From the NCBI GenBank assembly GCA_035298385.1, contig DATGYC010000236.1, forward strand, positions 1 through 25,139: 25,139 bases of DNA. Direction: 5' to 3'. The notes beneath the pieces are model-generated. The model was not told the DNA's origin and searched no databases. It was given only the letters and a program-made list of their open reading frames with translations. Shown here in pieces: positions 7,631 through 14,883 of this stretch. Origin of the DNA: DATGYC01 sp035298385. Lineage in GTDB: Bacteria > Bacillota > Sulfobacillia > Symbiobacteriales > Symbiobacteriaceae. Made by a program: the position numbers and the translations under genes. Every line of letters starts with the position of its first letter. Position 1 is the stretch's first letter.

Positions 7631-8506
7631 TTAGACCTTTCGGACCTGACGGAGCAGGGAGAGGTGCGTGATCCGGATCAAGAAGAGGTTCCCAAGGATC
7701 GAGACGGCCAAGAGGACCTGACCGAGCGCTGTGTCCAGGAGGGGATCGAGCCCCTGCTCGGTCATGGCTGCGTAGGCGAGCAAGACGAACCCACCCACCC
7801 CAGCGATCACCAGAGACTGGATCAGGTGCTGCCCCATCTGCTCCTGCACCTGACTGCGGTAGCGCCGCCGGGCGGTCAGGACCGTCTGGAGCGCCTCGAA
7901 GGCCTGGACGACGTTCGCTCCCCGCTCGTGGCAGATCACGAGTTCGGTGGCGAAGACCTGGACGTCGGTTGAGTCCTTAAAACCGGGCCGCTCCCGCAGT
8001 TGCTCGACGGCTTGGGCTAGCGTGACGCCCAGCAGGGTCGCATCAGCCATATTCTTGAGGAACGGCCCGAGCGGGGCCGGCAGGGAGAGGGCGGTCTCGG
8101 CGATCGCCGCTTCCAGGGGCGTTCCCCGTCGGAGGGATGTGGCGATCATCGACATCGCCCGCCCGAGTTGCGCGGCGGTCTGGAGTAACCGTGCGGTCTG
8201 CCGCCACTCCTGGAGCCAAGCCGGGAGCATGAAGACCCCAAGGGAGAGGCAGAGGGCGAGAAGCCCTCGGCCGGTCAGGTAGGAGACCAGCAGCCAGGCG
8301 AGCACGGCGCCCGCCGCCGCTGGGACCATGCGGGCCAGGGCGGTTGTGCGCTCCCGCCCAAGCAGGGAGACCTCGACCCGCTCGTGGACCACCTTGCGGC
8401 GCAGTCGAGCGCTGCCCGGCCCATTCGTTCGCCAGACCCAGAACCCAGCCGTCACCGAGCCGACGGAGCCAGCCGCCAGGAGGGCTGCACTCCAGGCTGC
8501 CATCAT
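7631..8506 (-). CDS. tadB: TadB inner-membrane platform protein (T2SSF/GspF family)
   Basis: 291 aa from the ATG at 8506 (GGAGG 8 nt upstream). A GTG three codons earlier overlaps that ribosome binding site and is rejected. There is an N-terminal membrane helix, a Leu-rich hydrophobic pair around 60-100, the T2SSF domain (from about LLQTAAQLGRAMSMIATSLR to the VICHERGANVVQAFEAL stretch) and two C-terminal helices. It partners TadC as the platform of the Tad pilus. It is placed 22 nt after cpaF and 17 nt before tadC, the canonical order. Confidence 0.88.
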   Translation of the reverse strand: MMAAWSAALLAAGSVGSVTAGFWVWRTNGPGSARLRRKVVHERVEVSLLGRERTTALARMVPAAAGAVLAWLLVSYLTGRGLLALCLSLGVFMLPAWLQEWRQTARLLQTAAQLGRAMSMIATSLRRGTPLEAAIAETALSLPAPLGPFLKNMADATLLGVTLAQAVEQLRERPGFKDSTDVQVFATELVICHERGANVVQAFEALQTVLTARRRYRSQVQEQMGQHLIQSLVIAGVGGFVLLAYAAMTEQGLDPLLDTALGQVLLAVSILGNLFLIRITHLSLLRQVRKV

Positions 8507-8528
8507 TCGCACCACCTCCGCACGGCGA

Positions 8529-10106
8529 CTAGACCTCCATCAGCCGGACCCAGCGGTCGGCATTCGCCCCGTTCAACCGGAGCTGCAGGGCGAGTCGCTC
8601 AGAGATCGGGCCGATCTGGCGCAGGACCCGGTCGGCGCCCCGGTGGAAGATCGGCCGGAGGGTGAAGCCAGCCGTCCCCTTGCGGTCGGGCTGGTAGGAC
8701 TCGACCTCCACCACCTCCATCACGCCACGCACGACGTGCCCATCGACGCCGACCCGGCGCTCGGCGTGCACCAGAAGGTGGATGGCGGAGGCGATCAGCT
8801 CATAGGCGCCCGAGTCGGTTAGCTGGGGATCGCCCCGCTTCATCATCTGGCCAAGGCGCTTGAGCATGTCGATCGGACCGTTGGCGTGGGCGGTTGAAAG
8901 GCAGCCGTCATGGCCGGTGTTCATCGCCTCGATCATGTCGAGCGCTTCGGCGCCGCGGACCTCGCCGACGACGATCCGGTCGGGGCGCATGCGGAGGGAC
9001 TCCTTCACCAGCATCCGCATCGTGAACTCGCCGCGGCCCTCGATGTTCTGCTTCCGGGTCCGCATCCGGATCACGTGCGGTAGCGGCAGCCGGAGTTCGG
9101 GGGCGTCCTCCATCGTCAGGATCCGTTCTACCGGGCCGATGAAGGAGGCGACAGCGTTCAGAATCGTCGTCTTGCCCGAGGAGGTCCCGCCGGAGATCAG
9201 CAGGTTCGCCTTGCCGGCCACGGCGCTCTGAAGGAAGGCGGCCAACTCCGCCGTCATCGCCCCAGAGTCGATCAACTGGGCCAGGGTCGGGCGCCGGGTG
9301 TGGCGCCGAATGGTGATCGAGACCCCGTCCATCGCTACCGGCGAGAGGATGACGTGGACGCGGGAGCCGTCGGTCAAGAAGCCGTCCATCGAAGGTTCGG
9401 CCTGATCGATGCGGGAGCCGATCAGGGCGGCGAGGCGCTGGGCGAACCAGACCGCCCGGACCTCGGGGAGGGTCTGACCGGTCGCCTGGACCTGGCCGTC
9501 CCGCTCGACCCAGATTCGGCCACCGGCGCCGACCATGATCTCAGTCAGGTGGGTGTCGAGCAGGAAGGGCTCCAGGGCGCCCGCCCCGAGGTTCTCCCGT
9601 ACCAGCCACTCCGCCAGGGCGAGCGTCTCGGGCTCGGTCGCCTCCAGTTGCTCCGGGCCCAGGTAGGTCGGCAGATCTCGGGCGACCTCGGCGGACATCG
9701 CCTCGCGCGTCTCGGCGCTCAGGATGAGCTCGGACCCACCAGCGTTGGCGCCTGCTGACTTGCGGGTCGCCGTCCGCTCGATGACGTCCCGCAGCTTGCC
9801 AAGGCGATCGGTCCGGCCCTGCAGGTAACGCGTCAGCCAATCGGTGACGTGCTGCTGCAAATCCTCCCAGGCGGGCGCCCGCCCCTCGGTGTAGAGTTGC
9901 TGGAAGGCGGTGCGCACGGAGAGCCCCATAGCGGCCTGGTCGCTGTCGCCGGGGTTGTAGAAGTAGACCAGCCACTCGGGCCCGTGCACGGCCCGAAGGG
10001 CCTCCGCCATCGCCCGAATGACGTGCTGCTGAACCGCCTTCTCTTGGATCAGCCGTTCAAACTCCGACCGGTCCCAGGTAGCCCGCTGTGGCAGGGTCGC
10101 CGTCAT
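8529..10106 (-). CDS. cpaF: CpaF/TadA pilus assembly ATPase (type II/IV secretion superfamily)
   Basis: 525 aa. The hexameric ATPase that powers Flp extrusion (and in some species retraction). After an N-terminal region (about 1-150) comes the T2SSE fold: Walker A GGTSSGKT (306-313), Asp box EDAPELRL (333-340), Walker B region with GEVRG (381-385) and His box TGHDGCLSTAHANG (397-410), all intact. The N-terminal part up to about residue 130 is longer and less typical than in most CpaF proteins and may be a lineage-specific interaction region. The ATG at 10106 has GGAGG 9 nt upstream. It is 23 nt after cpaE and 22 nt before tadB. Confidence 0.95.
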   Translation of the reverse strand: MTATLPQRATWDRSEFERLIQEKAVQQHVIRAMAEALRAVHGPEWLVYFYNPGDSDQAAMGLSVRTAFQQLYTEGRAPAWEDLQQHVTDWLTRYLQGRTDRLGKLRDVIERTATRKSAGANAGGSELILSAETREAMSAEVARDLPTYLGPEQLEATEPETLALAEWLVRENLGAGALEPFLLDTHLTEIMVGAGGRIWVERDGQVQATGQTLPEVRAVWFAQRLAALIGSRIDQAEPSMDGFLTDGSRVHVILSPVAMDGVSITIRRHTRRPTLAQLIDSGAMTAELAAFLQSAVAGKANLLISGGTSSGKTTILNAVASFIGPVERILTMEDAPELRLPLPHVIRMRTRKQNIEGRGEFTMRMLVKESLRMRPDRIVVGEVRGAEALDMIEAMNTGHDGCLSTAHANGPIDMLKRLGQMMKRGDPQLTDSGAYELIASAIHLLVHAERRVGVDGHVVRGVMEVVEVESYQPDRKGTAGFTLRPIFHRGADRVLRQIGPISERLALQLRLNGANADRWVRLMEV

Positions 10107-10129
10107 CAGTCATTACCTCCATCGCTTGA

Positions 10130-11542
10130 TCACCGACGCCCGAGCGCTAGGCTGAAGAGGCCTCGCCGCTCCTTGGAGGCCTGGGGCTGAGGGGAGCCCG
10201 CAATCATGCCGATCTGTGCGGCGAGGGAGCGCACCGCCAAGGCGTAGGGCGAATCGGGCGCCTGGAGGACGAGCGGGGGCGGTGCTCTCTCCTGGCGGCC
10301 TGCTGTAACCAGCAGCGGTTCCGACGGGACCGCCGCGTCGATCGGCCGGCCAAGCTCCCGGCTGACGCTGCGGGCGCCCCAGGCGCTCCCCTCCTCCGTC
10401 CGGAGCAGGATGGAGAGCCGTTCTAGCTCGGGGCGCCCCTCGAGGACGGCTAGGAGTCGGCTGGCGCCCTGAACCCCGGCGGCCCATCCGCCGACGAGCA
10501 GGCGGATCTGACTGACCGCCTCCATCAGGGCCAAGGTGCGAGGCGAACCGATCCCTGTCCCCAGGTCGAAGAGGATGAGGTCAACGGCCGTCTCCATGGC
10601 TCGAGTGGCCCACAGGATCTGCTCGGCTGGGAGATTCCAGATGGCATCCAAGATTGGCGGGAGCTGGAGCAGGGCGATCTCCCTGCCGTAGTCCAGCCAG
10701 GGCGCCACATCAGCGGGTGTGCCGGGGCGACCGCTCACGTAGCCCCACCGGAGGTGATGCAGGCCCCGGACGGCCTCGTCTGGCTGGGCGCCCAGGAGAT
10801 AGGCCTGGGCGAGGCCGGTCGTGAAGCCGGCGTCGATGACGAGCACCTTGCCACCGGCGCCCGAGACGAGGGCTGCAAGGTTGGTGATCAGGGTTGAAGT
10901 CCCAACCCCGCCCGATGCCCCCAGAATGGCTAGGGAGAGGGCGCCCGAGCGGCGCACCAGGCTTATCGGGGCGGAGGTGGCCGCCTGACTCGCTGGCGGT
11001 GTAGTGGGGACGGGTGGTTGAGGCGGCGTTGCGGGTTGCCCGGGAGGCTCTGTGGTACCGGACTTCTGTTCCACCTGCGTTGGCGGCTTCGCGGCCCCGG
11101 CCTGCGACTCGGCGTCCGGTGACGGCTCCGAGGCCCCTGGTTCCGCCACGTGCGCCAACCGCTCACCCATCTGCTCAAGGAGACGTGCCGCCTGGCTCGC
11201 CAAGTGCTGGGGCGGAAGGGCGCCCGCCGGGAGCACCGCCAGCAGGGGCCCGTAGGCGGCCCGACATCGGTCCTGCACGACCGCCGCCGCCTCGATGCCG
11301 TAGAGCAGCAGGAGCACCAGGGGGCGCCCGGGAAGCGCTGCAATCTGCGTCAGCCAGTGCTCCGCCGTCCCATCCGGAAGGCTCTCCGCCAGCAGTACAG
11401 CCTCGACCGGTGCCTCGCGCAGTTCGGCCACCAGTTGCTCACCGGCGCTGAGCACCTTCCGGACCCGCACCCCGCCCAAGGAGAGCGGTAGGATCAACTC
11501 CCGCCCCTTCTGCGGTGACCCGATGACGAGGAGCGCCTCCAC
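10130..11542 (-). CDS. cpaE: CpaE/TadZ pilus localisation ATPase (ParA/MinD superfamily)
   Basis: 470 aa. Residues 1-130 look like the atypical receiver-like domain of CpaE/TadZ. A Pro/Ser/Thr-rich linker (about 132-195) leads to a ParA/MinD domain with the P-loop GASGGVGTST (208-217), in which the usual lysine before the final Thr is replaced, as is common in CpaE. Walker A' (VLVIDAGF, D237) and Walker B (LILFDLGTG, D326) are present. The family places Tad machinery at specific sites in the cell. Start is GTG at 11542, two bases after the cpaB stop, preceded by a G-run, so translation is probably coupled. The linker is unusually proline-rich. The superfamily is certain; the spatial role is inferred from the family. 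Confidence 0.87.
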   Translation of the reverse strand: MEALLVIGSPQKGRELILPLSLGGVRVRKVLSAGEQLVAELREAPVEAVLLAESLPDGTAEHWLTQIAALPGRPLVLLLLYGIEAAAVVQDRCRAAYGPLLAVLPAGALPPQHLASQAARLLEQMGERLAHVAEPGASEPSPDAESQAGAAKPPTQVEQKSGTTEPPGQPATPPQPPVPTTPPASQAATSAPISLVRRSGALSLAILGASGGVGTSTLITNLAALVSGAGGKVLVIDAGFTTGLAQAYLLGAQPDEAVRGLHHLRWGYVSGRPGTPADVAPWLDYGREIALLQLPPILDAIWNLPAEQILWATRAMETAVDLILFDLGTGIGSPRTLALMEAVSQIRLLVGGWAAGVQGASRLLAVLEGRPELERLSILLRTEEGSAWGARSVSRELGRPIDAAVPSEPLLVTAGRQERAPPPLVLQAPDSPYALAVRSLAAQIGMIAGSPQPQASKERRGLFSLALGRR

Positions 11543-11544
11543 GA

Positions 11545-12264
11545 TTAACCCCCCGCCCGAGCACTGACGGGGGCCGTCGGCCCAACCAGATCCTGATCCA
11601 GGCGGATCCGTTCATCGACCATCGCCTTCGACTCGTTGCCGAGCAGGGCGTAGGAGACCAGCCCGGTTCGCTGCGAAACCGCCAGGCGCTGGATCTGCTC
11701 AGCGGAGGCAGCAGCGAGAACGACGCCCTCGTCGTCCTTGACCGCCACATCGACGACAACCAGCTCACCCAGTGCGACGGCGACCGTGGTCGAGACGCCC
11801 TTCTCGGACAGCGGGAGGACCGCCGTCACCTCCAGCCGATCGCCTCGGACCAGCCGAGAGGCGGCCGGAACGGCGCTACTCGGAATGGCGACCAGGCGGT
11901 AGGCCGGGCCCATCTCGGTCAGATGTTGGGCGACGTCCGACTTGGCGTCGACTAGGTGGGCTGTGCGGACGAAGTCTCCGGCCGCTAGACCGAAGCGGAG
12001 ACGCTTGCCGACAGCCTCGTCTCGGCTCTGGACAGTCCCGCTGGGGGCGGCGCCCGCCGGGATCGAGTGAGGCGACAGGTCGGCTGCCGTGACGACCTCA
12101 CCGGGCGCCATCGTCCGGGTAAGGACCCAGACTGACTCCGTCGGCGCCTGCCCCCGCAGGATCGACCAGATTGAGAGCCCGGCTAGGATGGCCAGGAACG
12201 CTGCACCCGTAAAGTAGAGCCCGGCCCCGGAGCCACGAACGCCATCGAGCCAACCCTTCTTCAT
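11545..12264 (-). CDS. cpaB: CpaB/RcpC-like pilus assembly protein (SAF domain)
   Basis: 239 aa. The N-terminus MKKGWLDG leads into one membrane helix (about 15-36), then an extracytoplasmic SAF domain: TRTMAPGEVVTAADLSPHSI (about 49-68) and KRLRFGLAAGDFVRTAHL (about 86-103) are the two signature strands with the G-E/D-V motif. The rest (RLVRGDRLEVTAVL and beyond) is the RcpC/CpaB C-terminal region. In Gram-negatives CpaB sits near the secretin; in monoderms it probably acts at the cell wall side. The ATG at 12264 has AGGAGG upstream and overlaps the previous stop (ATGA). A longer upstream frame is rejected because it lies in the preceding gene. Confidence 0.83.
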   Translation of the reverse strand: MKKGWLDGVRGSGAGLYFTGAAFLAILAGLSIWSILRGQAPTESVWVLTRTMAPGEVVTAADLSPHSIPAGAAPSGTVQSRDEAVGKRLRFGLAAGDFVRTAHLVDAKSDVAQHLTEMGPAYRLVAIPSSAVPAASRLVRGDRLEVTAVLPLSEKGVSTTVAVALGELVVVDVAVKDDEGVVLAAASAEQIQRLAVSQRTGLVSYALLGNESKAMVDERIRLDQDLVGPTAPVSARAGG

Positions 12265-12989
12265 TCTGGCTGCCTCCTCCAGTAGGTCTCTGCGAACGAG
12301 GTCAGGCTCGGCTCGGTAGCTTCGAGGAGCGTAATCGGCTCGCCCAGCTTTGTCTGGACGCCCGTGCCCGGAGGGCCGAGGGCGAAGAGCGAGATTCGGT
12401 CGAGGTTGGTCCAGCCGGAGAACTCGGCCTGTGACTGGCGGGCCTCCAGGGCGCCCCACTGCCCGACCTGGCCGACAAGCCATATCTCGTCCGCTCGGCT
12501 CAGGACAGGGCGGAAGAGCGCTGGGACCCACCGGCAGCCGAGGTCGACCACCACCACGTCGGCCCGCCGCTGCAGTTCATGCAGACGCTCCGCGAGCAGA
12601 CTGGCCGTCAGGATCGGTTCCGGCGGGGCCGCAAGGACGGTTGGGCCCGGGGGTCGTGCATGGAGGATTCGGCCCCGGGGCTCCAGGGCAAGCGCGATTG
12701 TCGTCCGGCCGCTGGCATCACCCGTACTAGCTACCGCTGCGACCAAAAGCTCGGCCCCCGCCGGACTCGCCTCCACAAGGGCGATCAGGCGGCTGGGCCC
12801 CATCCGTCGTCGTCGGAGGTTAGGCAGGGGCCACGGGTCATCGAGCCGTGGCGCTTCCACCGACAGAAGCGCCGCCTCTGGCGGGCGAACGGCGGGCGCT
12901 TGGCGGTTACCTTCTGGGAAGGGGGGCGCCCAGGCGGGCTTGCGGAGTTGGCCCGTTGGTGAGAGAAGCACCCTCTCCTCAGCTGGCAT
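12261..12989 (-). CDS. Degenerate ParA/MinD-like protein, first gene of the Tad/type VII run
   Basis: 242 aa, not confidently assigned. The first 65 residues are Pro/Arg-rich. From about residue 68 the pattern is ParA/MinD-like: a strand, then STGDASGRTT (88-97) where a deviant Walker A would be, with Arg at the lysine position and the Gly-Gly-Val lost, followed by IALALE. Later ADVVVVDLG (143-151) matches a Walker B strand and SRADEIWLVGQ (164-174) matches the following switch strand of ParA proteins. ATP hydrolysis is unlikely. It could be a catalytically dead partner of CpaE, perhaps a regulatory or scaffold subunit. The ATG at 12989 has GGGGGGAT upstream. Its stop overlaps the cpaB start by 4 nt, so it belongs to the operon. 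Confidence 0.55.
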   Translation of the reverse strand: MPAEERVLLSPTGQLRKPAWAPPFPEGNRQAPAVRPPEAALLSVEAPRLDDPWPLPNLRRRRMGPSRLIALVEASPAGAELLVAAVASTGDASGRTTIALALEPRGRILHARPPGPTVLAAPPEPILTASLLAERLHELQRRADVVVVDLGCRWVPALFRPVLSRADEIWLVGQVGQWGALEARQSQAEFSGWTNLDRISLFALGPPGTGVQTKLGEPITLLEATEPSLTSFAETYWRRQPE

Positions 12990-13132
12990 CGAATCCCCCC
13001 TGTCTTAGCCATAAAATCCAATCTAATAATGAATACGTAGACAAGGTCGATTGAGTTCGGTATTTGAGGATAAATTTTTTACACTTTCTGTATATCATCG
13101 ATTCTCGTCGCGACCGAGCGAGAAAAGGAAAG
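12990..13132 (-). promoter_or_regulatory. AT-rich upstream region of the Tad/type VII operon
   Basis: About 140 bp between the terminator of the housekeeping run and the first pilus gene, sharply richer in A+T than everything around it, including a T/A run at 13071-13080. It must hold the promoter of the long minus-strand operon. Reading the minus strand, TTGTCT (13051-13046) followed 17 nt later by TTGGAT (about 13028-13023) is one possible vegetative pair, but the second box is poor. No other pair is convincing. The exact promoter, or use of an alternative sigma factor, is unresolved. Confidence 0.45.
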
Positions 13133-13162
13133 GACCGCCCTGCTGTAGTCAGCAGGGCGGTC
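13121..13162 (-). terminator. Rho-independent terminator of the housekeeping run
   Basis: A perfect 13-bp stem (13133-13145 with 13150-13162; GACCGCCCTGCTG and its complement) with a 4-nt loop. On the minus strand it is followed by the pyrimidine tail CTTTCCTTTTCT (13132-13121). It lies 8 nt after the nucleotidyltransferase stop codon and separates the two long minus-strand gene runs. Confidence 0.85.
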
Positions 13163-13170
13163 TAATCGTC

Positions 13171-14085
13171 TTATCGATGCGCCTCTAGGTGGGCGATCCA
13201 ATCCGTGGACGCCAGTTCTGCCACCAACTCCTGGAAGAGTTCATAGGCCTCCACGGCCTTCACGCCAAGCTCCTCCGGGCTCCCCACAAAGGAGAGCCGT
13301 TCGATCTGGCGGAGCCGCGCCTCCGGCAGGTAGTGCCGCAAGTAGCGGGCGCCAAAGTTATAGCGCCACGGGTCATGGGCCATCCGAAGCAGTTCGATAA
13401 TCGGCTGGATCAGAACCCCCTGGTAGAAGCTGACCGCATCCGTCAGCCCCTGCCGGCGCAACTCCTTGGCGACAAAGCCACGGAAGAGCGCCACCCGGTC
13501 CCGGTGGAAGGCTAGCCGCTTGGCGATCGCCGCGGCGATGGGCGCCGGGTCGGTCGGCCCGACCTGCGTATACCCACCCCTCCGGGGGGTATTCTCCTGC
13601 GGGGCGACCCTCGAACTCTCCTCGGAGATTGCCCCCCTCCAGGGGGCATTCTCCTGCGGGGCTAAACTCGCACTCTCCTCGGAGATTGCCCCCCGGTCCA
13701 CGTAGACCAGGGGCGTGCCATGTAGCTCCGGCTCCAGGAAGCGGTTCCCCTTCGACTCCTCCATGATGCAGCAGTCGACCTGCAGGTCGAGCGGGCAGCC
13801 CTCCAGGTGCCAGAAGGTCTGCCAGTGGCCGTGCCAGGAGGGACGGGGCACCTCCAGCTTCAGATCGATCGGGGCGAGGGCCTGCAGGGCCGCCTCGACG
13901 AGGGCGCCAAGGGCCTCGGCGGTGCCGTCCTTGACCAGGAGCATCAGATCGATGTCGGAGTACTGGTCCTTCCGGCCGGTCGCCGTGGAGCCCGCCTCCC
14001 AGAGGGCGAGCAGATCGGGCTGGTCCTGAAGGGCCTGTAGGAGCTGGGCCAGGATCTGATCGCGGGTCAGGACGGAGTTCGACAT
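13171..14085 (-). CDS. Nucleotidyltransferase-fold protein with an internal 19-residue tandem repeat
   Basis: 304 aa. Residues 25-110 match the minimal nucleotidyltransferase (Pol-beta-like) fold: G32-S33, then D44-I-D46, the metal-binding DxD, with D104 in LQVDCC as the likely third carboxylate. The C-terminal half (about 183-304) is helical. The family includes aminoglycoside adenylyltransferases and toxin-antitoxin MNT proteins; the substrate here cannot be told. Between them, residues 131-168 are two near-identical 19-residue units (RGAISEES..APQEN.P.) plus a partial third (RGG), absent from the fold and probably a surface loop. The ATG at 14085 has AGGAGG upstream; an earlier in-frame start is rejected. 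It is the last gene before the terminator and 84 nt after yugP. Confidence 0.75.
   Translation of the reverse strand: MSNSVLTRDQILAQLLQALQDQPDLLALWEAGSTATGRKDQYSDIDLMLLVKDGTAEALGALVEAALQALAPIDLKLEVPRPSWHGHWQTFWHLEGCPLDLQVDCCIMEESKGNRFLEPELHGTPLVYVDRGAISEESASLAPQENAPWRGAISEESSRVAPQENTPRRGGYTQVGPTDPAPIAAAIAKRLAFHRDRVALFRGFVAKELRRQGLTDAVSFYQGVLIQPIIELLRMAHDPWRYNFGARYLRHYLPEARLRQIERLSFVGSPEELGVKAVEAYELFQELVAELASTDWIAHLEAHR
13582..13695 (-). repeat. 57-bp in-frame tandem direct repeat (two units)
   Basis: Two 57-bp units, 13639-13695 and 13582-13638, inside the nucleotidyltransferase gene, with the first bases of a third unit beyond. They share long identical blocks such as CTCTCCTCGGAGATTGCCCC and ATTCTCCTGCGGGG and contain small internal palindromes (TCTCC-TC-GGAGA and CCCCC-TCCA-GGGGG). 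Because 57 is a multiple of three, the frame is kept and each unit adds 19 residues. Confidence 0.9.
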
Positions 14086-14136
14086 GGTGACGCCTCCTGG
14101 TTGCGTAAGGTCGGTGCCAGGTCCTTGGCGCACGAA

Positions 14137-14157
14137 GGGCGCCCGCTAGGGGCGCCC
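14137..14157. other. Intergenic hairpin built from two GGGCGCCC octamers
   Basis: Two copies of the palindrome GGGCGCCC (14137-14144 and 14150-14157) separated by 5 nt can pair as an 8-bp G/C stem. It lies 12 nt after the yugP stop codon on the minus strand. No U-tract follows, so it is a weak terminator, processing site or RNA stabiliser at best. Confidence 0.6.
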
Positions 14158-14169
14158 CCAGAGAAGCGA

Positions 14170-14856
14170 TTAATCTCGGCGATCCCGCAGGATCAGCAGA
14201 CGGATCAGGTTCATAATCGCCACGGCTGCGGAGGCGACGTAGGTCAGGGCCGCCGCATTCAGGACCTTGCGGGCGCCCTGCGTCTCCTCGCGGGTCAGGT
14301 ACCCACCATGCTCCAGGATCGCCACGGCCCGGGAGGAGGCGTTGTACTCGACCGGCAGGGTGACGATGTAGAAGCCGACCGCCACCGAGAAGATGATGAT
14401 CCCGATGTCGATGAGCAGCGGGAAGCCCATAAAGTAGCCCAGGATACCGAGCGGCAGTCCGAGCGTATCGCCGATGCGCGCGATCGGGAAGATCATGTTC
14501 CGCATCGTCAGCGGGACGTAGGCGTGCTGGTGCTGGATCACGTGGCCAACCTCATGCGCCGCCACACCGATCGCCGCGATCGAGCGGCTGTCATAGGTCG
14601 AAGCAGAGAGGCGGACAACCTTCTCCTTCGGATCGTAATGGTCGGAGAGGAAGCCGTTCACGAACTCGACTCGGACGTCGTAGATGCCGTTCTCCTGCAG
14701 GATCTGCTTAGCGACATCAGCCGCCGTCACGCCCGCGCGCGTCCCCACCTTCGAGTACTCCTGGAAGACGGACTTAACCCGGAACTGGGCCCACATAACC
14801 AAGGCGATGGCTGGTAGCACCAAGATATAGGTCGGATCATAGAAGAACCCAAACAT
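14170..14856 (-). CDS. yugP: Membrane zinc metallopeptidase, YugP family
   Basis: 228 aa, typical size for the neutral zinc metallopeptidase_2 (YugP) family. There is an N-terminal membrane helix (about 8-24), a soluble segment ending in the zinc site HEVGH (101-105), then hydrophobic helices around 130-168 and 200-223. E170 in LPVEYNASSRA is the probable third zinc ligand. The family is membrane-bound; its substrates are not well defined. The ATG at 14856 follows GGGAGGATCCTGT. It lies 27 nt after fmt, a neighbour often seen in Bacillota, and 84 nt before the nucleotidyltransferase gene. Confidence 0.9.
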   Translation of the reverse strand: MFGFFYDPTYILVLPAIALVMWAQFRVKSVFQEYSKVGTRAGVTAADVAKQILQENGIYDVRVEFVNGFLSDHYDPKEKVVRLSASTYDSRSIAAIGVAAHEVGHVIQHQHAYVPLTMRNMIFPIARIGDTLGLPLGILGYFMGFPLLIDIGIIIFSVAVGFYIVTLPVEYNASSRAVAILEHGGYLTREETQGARKVLNAAALTYVASAAVAIMNLIRLLILRDRRD

Positions 14857-14883
14857 ACAGGATCCTCCCTTTCGCTGACCGGC

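Noticed and set aside
12785..13021. A short upstream minus-strand frame overlapping the ParA-like gene
   Set aside because: It has no family signal, and the frame from 12989 has both a G-rich ribosome binding site and ParA-like strand patterns.
13111..13120. GTCGCGAC-type palindrome near 13105-13120 as an operator
   Set aside because: Too short and too likely by chance in this base composition; no second copy nearby.
13582..13695. CRISPR array
   Set aside because: The repeats are directly abutting, only two units, coding in frame and without spacers.
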